Positions 14,417 through 18,887 of a DNA stretch of 18,887 nucleotides are shown here, piece after piece. Location of the stretch: positions 1 to 18,887 of the forward strand of contig JAPYWX010000010.1 of the NCBI GenBank assembly GCA_028276145.1. The letters run 5' to 3'. Made by a program: the position numbers and the translations under genes. Origin of the DNA: Spirochaetota bacterium (GTDB lineage: Bacteria; Spirochaetota; Brevinematia; DTOW01). How positions within the stretch are numbered: the stretch's first letter is position 1; each line of letters opens with the position of its first letter. The notes under the pieces were generated by a model, which saw only the letters and a list, made by a program, of their open reading frames with translations, searched no databases and was not told the origin of the DNA.

Positions 14417-14445
14417 TTGAAAAATATTTGGAATTGCTTTAAAAT
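14417..14445 (+). promoter_or_regulatory. Promoter of the Rho-N/DUF4912 gene
   Basis: TTGAAA (14417-14422), a 17-nt spacer, then TAAAAT (14440-14445). The predicted start near 14452 gives a ~24-nt leader with the ribosome site AAAGGGAGGT (14462-14471). Confidence 0.65.
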
Positions 14446-14475
14446 TTCTTTTAGAAATAACAAAGGGAGGTGCAT

Positions 14476-15561
14476 ATGGTTGATTTTTCTTCGATGAAAA
14501 AAGACGAACTAATTAAAATCGCTAAGGAAAAGGGAATCAAAGTTACTACAAAGATGACAAAGGAAGAAATAATTAAGGCTTTAGAGGAGACTTTAGGAGG
14601 AACGCAACCTAAAGGTAAAGTTAAAAAGGCAGAAGAAGCTACTAAGAAAACTACGAAAACGAAAGTTAGAACAAAGGAGATACTTAGGGAGATTGAGAGT
14701 AGCATTGAAGGAGTTGTTTCCTCTTTTCCTGAGGAGAAAACCACTGTTTATGTTGTTGAGCCGACGAAGGAACTACCGTATGAGTATGGAGATAACAAAA
14801 TTGTGCTTTTGGTACAGGATCCGTATTGGGTGCATGTTTATTGGGAGATATCACCTCAGAAGAGACAGGAGTTAGGCTTACTTCCTAGGGGCGAGCATGG
14901 AAAACAATTAGTTGTTAGGATGTATGATGTAACAGGGGTTGAGAGTGTTTTCAATGGGCTGAACGCTAATTCATTCTTTGATACTTATGTAAATGATTTC
15001 ACTAATAACTGGTATATTAATGTGCCTGAGTATGACAGGAGCTATTGTGCTGATTTGGGTGTTATAATTGATGGTAGATTCGTTGTTATAGCTAGGTCTA
15101 ACATTGCTAGGGTTCCAAGAGGTAGTGTATCCCCGTATTATGACGAAGAGTGGATGATTGTCACTGATGACATTCTCAAGGCTTCTGGTTTGGGTGTTTT
15201 GCATGAGGTTGTTGGTTCTGGAATGATGATAAGAGCTTTGGAGTTACCTTTCAATATCTCTTCAGCTGAGTTTGTAAGTTCATTTGCTATACCGCAAAGG
15301 CCACCAAAAGAAAAAAAGTTCTGGCTGGAAGTTCATACTGAATTAACAGTTTATGGTCAGACTGAGCCGGATGCGGTAGTTACAATCTTTGGTGAAAAAA
15401 TAAAACTAGACAAAGACGGAAAATTCTACGTGAAGATGTACTTACCTGATGGGATAAGAAACATTCCGGTTGTCGGTACATCGGCTGATGGCACACACAC
15501 TATATCAATAATACCAATAGTTGAGAAAAAGACAGAAAGGTACGAGGACATAAAGAGATAG
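14476..15561 (+). CDS. Rho-N/SAP-like domain plus DUF4912 protein
   Basis: A 361-residue protein without signal peptide or membrane helix. Residues 1-40 (SSMKKDELIKIAKEKGIKVT, then KMTKEEIIKALEE) form a Rho N-terminal/SAP-like helix-extension-helix fold that can bind nucleic acid. A basic linker (KVKKAEEATKKTTKTKVRTK) follows. Residues ~90-260 match what I recognise as DUF4912: LLVQDPYWVHVYWEIS, NWYINVPEYDRSYCADLGV, and RSNIARVPRG. The last ~90 residues are a separate beta-rich segment (LTVYGQTEPDAVVTIFGEKI). DUF4912 has no established function that I know of. A GTG at 14470 is in frame, but the AGGAGG-like site points to ATG 14476. Its terminator hairpin lies inside the convergent outer-membrane gene. 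Confidence 0.82.
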   Translation: MVDFSSMKKDELIKIAKEKGIKVTTKMTKEEIIKALEETLGGTQPKGKVKKAEEATKKTTKTKVRTKEILREIESSIEGVVSSFPEEKTTVYVVEPTKELPYEYGDNKIVLLVQDPYWVHVYWEISPQKRQELGLLPRGEHGKQLVVRMYDVTGVESVFNGLNANSFFDTYVNDFTNNWYINVPEYDRSYCADLGVIIDGRFVVIARSNIARVPRGSVSPYYDEEWMIVTDDILKASGLGVLHEVVGSGMMIRALELPFNISSAEFVSSFAIPQRPPKEKKFWLEVHTELTVYGQTEPDAVVTIFGEKIKLDKDGKFYVKMYLPDGIRNIPVVGTSADGTHTISIIPIVEKKTERYEDIKR

Positions 15562-15562
15562 T

Positions 15563-16423
15563 TCAAAATCTATATTCTAAGGAAGTGCTTAACGCACTTC
15601 CTATGTATTTTTCACTTATCACTTTTGGGTTTACGTTGTAATAGTAACCTGCTTTTATTATGAGGCTATCTACTATTTTTGTCCATATCCCAAAACCTAG
15701 CATATTACTGTTTATGTACTTTGATTCATCGGATATAGGTATTATGCTGAGTAACTCAGAAAATAACTTAAGGGAAAAGTTTCTCTGAGTCAGAACAAAG
15801 ATTTCGGAAGTTATACCTAATTTGAAATAATCATTTTTTGTATCAAATGCTAAAGGAGGTTCTATCTTAGAAGAAGATGAAACGAAGATTGCTGAGATAA
15901 AAAAGCTAAAGTATGTCAAAACGAATCCGGAGTTTACACCTATGTCTATGTCCGAGTATCCTGCTGAAATAGGATAATATAGTCCTTTATCTAAGCCTAT
16001 GTTTCTGTAACTGTCTTCTTTTTTTAAGCCGCTTGCTAGCGAGATATTAATAACCAAAGAGTTGTTGAAGTATATTGTATCAATAAAGTATAAAAGGTCG
16101 GTGTATAGTACAAATTTTGAAAATATTTTAATATCTCCCAAAGCACCGTAGTCATTTGCATCTGACATTATTAGGTATGGGATTTGGAATCCTAATTCAA
16201 CTGACTTATTTGGTATGTATTTCCCTAAAATTCTTCCTTCGTATATGAAATACTGTCTTTCGGTTTGAACTGTGAATTTTTCGTAAGACAGAAAAGCAAC
16301 TCCTACAGAAAACTGCTTTGTAGATGGTATTATTGGTATTTCATTTTCGTAGTACGTAGGCATTGAAAGAACGGTAGGTGAAATAAGTAAAATCAAACAA
16401 ACAATGACTAATAGATTTTTCAT
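15563..16423 (-). CDS. Putative outer-membrane beta-barrel protein
   Basis: A 286-residue exported protein. Residues 1-20 (MKNLLVIVCLILLISPTVLS) are a signal peptide with a probable cut before MPTYYENE. The rest alternates polar and aromatic/hydrophobic residues in beta-strand style (AGYYYNVNPKVISEK) and ends in STSLEYRF, the C-terminal phenylalanine signature used by the BAM insertion machinery. No specific porin or transporter family is recognised. It supports a double-membrane cell. It converges on the DUF4912 gene with one base between the stops and is divergent from fabI. There is no clear SD; a possible -10 (TAAAAA, 16440-16435) lies 11 nt upstream of the ATG. Confidence 0.78.
   Translation of the reverse strand: MKNLLVIVCLILLISPTVLSMPTYYENEIPIIPSTKQFSVGVAFLSYEKFTVQTERQYFIYEGRILGKYIPNKSVELGFQIPYLIMSDANDYGALGDIKIFSKFVLYTDLLYFIDTIYFNNSLVINISLASGLKKEDSYRNIGLDKGLYYPISAGYSDIDIGVNSGFVLTYFSFFISAIFVSSSSKIEPPLAFDTKNDYFKLGITSEIFVLTQRNFSLKLFSELLSIIPISDESKYINSNMLGFGIWTKIVDSLIIKAGYYYNVNPKVISEKYIGSALSTSLEYRF
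15580..15602 (+). terminator. Terminator of the DUF4912 gene, inside the convergent gene
   Basis: AGGAAGTGC (15580-15588), loop TTAAC, GCACTTCCT (15594-15602): a perfect 9-bp stem followed by ATGTATTTTTC on the plus strand. The hairpin is coding on the minus strand, about ten codons before the end of the beta-barrel gene. Confidence 0.8.
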
Positions 16424-16434
16424 TACTGCTTAAT

Positions 16435-16462
16435 TTTTTATAATTAAGTCTCATTTGTTCAA
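16435..16462 (-). promoter_or_regulatory. Candidate promoter of the beta-barrel gene
   Basis: On the minus strand, TTGAAC (16462-16457), a 16-nt spacer, then TAAAAA (16440-16435). The start would be near 16428, a few bases before ATG 16423. Moderate to weak match. Confidence 0.35.
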
Positions 16463-16517
16463 GATACATCGTAGAGGCTTCACCTCTCCTAATTACAGAA
16501 TAAGGAAGATCTAGAGT

Positions 16518-16547
16518 TTGAACATTAACAAAAGTATTTCATATAAT
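16518..16547 (+). promoter_or_regulatory. Promoter of fabI-fabD
   Basis: TTGAAC (16518-16523), an 18-nt spacer, and a perfect TATAAT (16542-16547). The predicted start near 16554 leaves a short leader holding the GGGGG ribosome site (16559-16563). Confidence 0.75.
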
Positions 16548-16570
16548 TAAGCTTCGTAGGGGGTATGAGT

Positions 16571-17326
16571 ATGTTGATGGAAGGAAAGAAAGGAGTTGTT
16601 TTTGGTGTTGCTAATAAGTGGAGTATTGCTTGGGCTATTTCTAAGGCATTACATAGGGAAGGTGCACAGATTATTTTGGCTTACTTAGGCGATGAAGAGA
16701 AAATAAAGGAATTAGCTGACGAGATAAACGCTAAGATATATCCTTGTGATGTTTCAAAGGATGAGGATATAACAAAGCTTTTTGAGTTTGTTGGGAAAGA
16801 ATTTGGTAAGATTGATTTCATAGTTCACTCAATAGCTTTTGCACCTAAGGAAGCGTTACAAGGAAGGTATATTGATACATCTAGAGAAGCTTTCAGGATA
16901 GCTCTTGACATAAGTGCTTATTCTTTGGTTAAGATTGTCAAGGAAGCAGAGAATTATCTAAATGACAATTCAGCCATTGTTACAATGACATATTTAGGTT
17001 CTGTTAGGGCAGTGCCAAACTACAATGTTATGGGTGTAGCTAAGGCAGCTCTTGAATCAAGTGTTAGGTATATAGCTTATGATTTGGGACAGAGAGGAAT
17101 AAGGTGTAATGCAATTTCTGCAGGTCCTATAAAAACTTTGGCAGCAAGGGGAATAAGTGGCTTCATGAGTATGTATGAGGAATATCCAAAGAGGGCAGCT
17201 TTGAGGAGGAATGTGACGGCTGAGGAAGTTGGAGAAACGGCTTTGTTCCTATTGAGTCACATGTCATCAGGTATAACTGGTGAAGTAATATATGTTGATG
17301 CTGGTTATGAAATGATGGGAATGTAA
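16571..17326 (+). CDS. fabI: Enoyl-[acyl-carrier-protein] reductase FabI
   Basis: A 251-residue short-chain dehydrogenase of the FabI type. The NAD(P)-binding start is GVANKWSIAWAISKAL. The active-site region MTYLGSVRAVPNYNVMGVAK contains Y141, catalytic Y151 and K158 in the Y-x6-K spacing of FabI. AISAGPIKTLAA forms the substrate-binding loop region. FabI reduces the trans-2 double bond of enoyl-ACP with NADH, the last step of each elongation cycle, and is the target of triclosan-like inhibitors. Upstream ATG 16565 is in frame, but GGGGG (16559-16563) ends one base before it and seven before 16571, so 16571 is the better start. It is first in a two-gene unit with fabD, whose start is 23 nt after the stop. 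Confidence 0.95.
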   Translation: MLMEGKKGVVFGVANKWSIAWAISKALHREGAQIILAYLGDEEKIKELADEINAKIYPCDVSKDEDITKLFEFVGKEFGKIDFIVHSIAFAPKEALQGRYIDTSREAFRIALDISAYSLVKIVKEAENYLNDNSAIVTMTYLGSVRAVPNYNVMGVAKAALESSVRYIAYDLGQRGIRCNAISAGPIKTLAARGISGFMSMYEEYPKRAALRRNVTAEEVGETALFLLSHMSSGITGEVIYVDAGYEMMGM

Positions 17327-17349
17327 GTTAATACCTGAAGGGGAGAAAT

Positions 17350-18297
17350 ATGAAAAGAGTGTTTTTAGTTTTTCCTGGGCAAGGTTCGCAGTTTGTCGGA
17401 ATGGGAAAAGACGTATATGAAAGCTTTGAATATGTGAGAGAGATGTATGATAAAGCTTCTCAGGTGGTAGATGTAGATGTTAAGAAAATTTCTTTTGAGG
17501 GACCAGAAGACATTCTAAAGGATACTTCCAATGCTCAGCCGTGTATATTTGTACATTCTGCAGCTATACTTGAGGTATTGAAAAGGGAGTCAGGGAATTT
17601 TGAGGTTATTGGTGTAGCGGGGCATAGTTTAGGTGAGTACACTGCTTTGTACTCAGCGGGAGTGTTTAATTTCCATGATGGTGTGAGGATAGTGAGAGAG
17701 AGAGGTAGGCTTATGGCTAATGCTGACCCTGAGGGTAAGGGAGGAATGGCTGCAGTGATTGGACTTGAGCCGGAGAAGATAAAGGAGATATGTGAGGCTA
17801 TAACGAAGGAAGGTAACTATGTAGAACCTGTTAACTACAATTCAAATGACCAAGTAGTGATATCGGGGTACAAAGAGGCTATAAAGATAGCAGAAGTGAA
17901 GCTAAAAGAAGCTGGAGCTAAAAGGGTGATACCTTTAGCCGTCTCGGGAGCGTTCCATTCGAAGCTTATGGAGAGTGCAGCAAAAGAGTTTAGGAAGTTT
18001 CTAGATGGTTTTTCATTCAATAAACCTTCGTTTAGAGTTTTTGCAAACTATAATGCTAATGAATATCCTAGTGACGAGAAAGAAATAAAGGATTTACTAG
18101 AAAAGCAGTTAGTTTCTCCTGTGCTTTGGGTAGACATAGTTAAGAGAATTGAAGAGCTATCACCTGATTTAGTGATAGAGGTAGGTCCTGGTCAGGTACT
18201 CAAAGGCTTGATAAAGAAAACATCAGCAACTCTTAATGTAGTTACAACGAGCACTTTTGATGGGATAAAGGAGGTTTTGAACACTCTTAACTCTTAG
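17350..18297 (+). CDS. fabD: Malonyl-CoA:ACP transacylase FabD
   Basis: A 315-residue protein, the normal FabD length. Motifs: FPGQGSQ at residues 8-14 (oxyanion glutamine), GHSLGEY with nucleophile S93, RERGRLM with the malonate-binding arginine R118, SGAFHS with catalytic H203, and EVGPGQVL near the end. FabD moves malonate from CoA to acyl carrier protein, supplying the extender unit for fatty acid synthesis in the cytoplasm. A GGGGAG ribosome site precedes ATG 17350. It is co-transcribed with fabI from the promoter at 16518-16547. No fabF, fabG, acpP or fabH follows, so the fatty acid genes are split in this genome. A 9-bp hairpin terminator separates it from the CRISPR array. Confidence 0.96.
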   Translation: MKRVFLVFPGQGSQFVGMGKDVYESFEYVREMYDKASQVVDVDVKKISFEGPEDILKDTSNAQPCIFVHSAAILEVLKRESGNFEVIGVAGHSLGEYTALYSAGVFNFHDGVRIVRERGRLMANADPEGKGGMAAVIGLEPEKIKEICEAITKEGNYVEPVNYNSNDQVVISGYKEAIKIAEVKLKEAGAKRVIPLAVSGAFHSKLMESAAKEFRKFLDGFSFNKPSFRVFANYNANEYPSDEKEIKDLLEKQLVSPVLWVDIVKRIEELSPDLVIEVGPGQVLKGLIKKTSATLNVVTTSTFDGIKEVLNTLNS

Positions 18298-18320
18298 TTT
18301 TAATTTTATTTTCACTAATA

Positions 18321-18341
18321 GGGGAAGTTTTTAACTTCCCC
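18321..18341 (+). terminator. Terminator of fabI-fabD
   Basis: GGGGAAGTT (18321-18329), loop TTT, AACTTCCCC (18333-18341), then GTTTCT. A perfect 9-bp stem. If the CRISPR array is transcribed leftward, the same stem may also stop the pre-crRNA. Confidence 0.85.
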
Positions 18342-18375
18342 GTTTCTAAAAAATTTGTCTAATTTCAGCTACATA

Positions 18376-18402
18376 TTTAAATCCTAGTTTTTAAATCCCA
18401 CA
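18376..18402. repeat. Truncated CRISPR repeat ends abutting the array
   Basis: The repeat-derived core TTTAAATCC occurs at 18376 and 18390 and then inside the first full repeat at 18404, a strict 14-nt period. The copy at 18390-18402 matches 13 bases of the repeat exactly (TTTAAATCCCACA). These look like degenerate or slipped repeat ends at one edge of the array. Confidence 0.75.
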
Positions 18403-18886
18403 GTTTAAATCCCACATGGTTCAGATACAACGACTTAAACCCGCTTACGAACCAATAATCATGGCTAGTTTAAATCCCACATGGTTCAGATACAACACTC
18501 GGGAAGGAAAAGAAGTTCACAACCATATCAAGGTTTAAATCCCACATGGTTCAGATACAACTAAGGAGGTGTTTATGAGTGTTATTTACGAACCAAAGTT
18601 TAAATCCCACATGGTTCAGATACAACCCATTGGCACTGTAAAGTTTTTGATTAACTTGCTTGTTTAAATCCCACATGGTTCAGATACAACTAAGCGAGGA
18701 ACAAATAAAAGCAAACCTGGAGCAAGGTTTAAATCCCACATGGTTCAGATACAACACCTTTAAGGTTTTAAAGGAAAACAACATAAGAACAGTTTAAATC
18801 CCACATGGTTCAGATACAACCATATGTCTCCAATGGCTTTACGGAGACAAGTCCTCAGTTTAAATCCCACATGGTTCAGATACAAC
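18403..18886 (-). CRISPR. CRISPR array, at least 8 repeats, class 1-like
   Basis: Eight identical 29-nt repeats start at 18403, 18468, 18533, 18598, 18662, 18727, 18792 and 18858. The plus strand repeat begins GTTTAAATCCCACATGG and ends TTCAGATACAAC. Seven spacers are 36, 36, 36, 35, 36, 36 and 37 nt. The last repeat ends one base before the window edge, so the array continues. The minus strand reading ends in TGTGGGATTTAAAC, close to the GGGATTGAAAC end of many type I-B/III repeats and their 8-nt crRNA handle, so I infer leftward transcription with the leader outside the window. Identical repeats suggest an active or recently active array. No cas gene is present here, so the type is unproven. 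Array certain; strand and type inferred. Confidence 0.97.
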
Positions 18887-18887
18887 A

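Noticed and set aside
14451..14744. Minus strand open frame opposite the start of the DUF4912 gene
   Set aside because: It is the shadow of lysine/glutamate-rich codons and overlaps the DUF4912 promoter end and ribosome site.
18298..18402. CRISPR leader between fabD and the first repeat
   Set aside because: Only about 60 nt remain after the fabD terminator, no promoter is seen, and degenerate repeat ends suggest this is the trailer side.
18445..18596. Shared 11-mer TTACGAACCAA in spacers 1 and 3 as evidence of a common protospacer
   Set aside because: In both it encodes tyrosine-glutamate-proline in otherwise different reading contexts, so coincidence is the simpler view.

Overview
The window is AT-rich chromosomal DNA, densely coded on both strands, from a flagellated, chemotactic, double-membrane bacterium. 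Signs of that are a FliW/CsrA pair, a CheW protein, a C-terminal-Phe outer-membrane beta-barrel and a relaxed lipobox. The heavy use of AGA/AGG and ATA codons, a small heat-shock protein, endonuclease V and a class 1-like CRISPR repeat fit a thermophile. Several proteins (CheW plus its downstream partner, the Rho-N/DUF4912 protein, FliW-CsrA) look spirochaete-like to me, perhaps the hot-spring Brevinematia. This placement is inference from memory, not a search result.

Layout. 1-210 is the end of thrS with a hairpin at its stop. 444-2577 is one very tight + strand block: fliW, csrA, tRNA-Leu(CAG), then a membrane-bound SpoIIE-type phosphatase whose ATG lies one base past the tRNA. 2635-4050 is a polyprenyl-phosphate sugar-phosphate transferase. 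It converges, with a 4-nt overlap, on a minus strand pair: an M23 endopeptidase followed by a ComF-like protein. A 378-nt gap (5744-6121) holds two divergent sigma70-type promoters and a chain of small hairpins. Next come hsp20 (+), then ileS and purS (-). Endonuclease V (+) converges on a minus strand pair of a secreted protein and a lipoprotein, both of unknown function. rsfS-cheW-unknown (+) converges on a class V aminotransferase (-). A Rho-N/DUF4912 protein (+) converges on an outer-membrane beta-barrel (-). fabI-fabD (+) runs toward a CRISPR array of at least eight 29-nt repeats that leaves the window at its right edge.

How genes work together. FliW and CsrA form the known partner switch linking flagellin level to translation. 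FabD and FabI are the loading and last reductive steps of type II fatty acid synthesis. The sugar transferase, M23 peptidase, lipoprotein and beta-barrel all serve the envelope. ThrRS, IleRS, tRNA-Leu and RsfS serve translation.

Most notable. (1) The array reads best as transcribed leftward. In that orientation two spacers are antisense to recognisable phage-type coding sequence: a DNA-methylase-like LKPAYEPII motif, and an SD plus start codon followed by MSVIYEP. (2) Start sites fall into two classes: genes with G-run Shine-Dalgarno sites, and genes with no SD whose ATG sits just after a candidate -10 box, suggesting leaderless mRNAs. (3) Intergenic gaps carry chains of short perfect hairpins, some duplicated in tandem. 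No cas genes, insertion sequences, integrases or plainly foreign gene blocks are visible.
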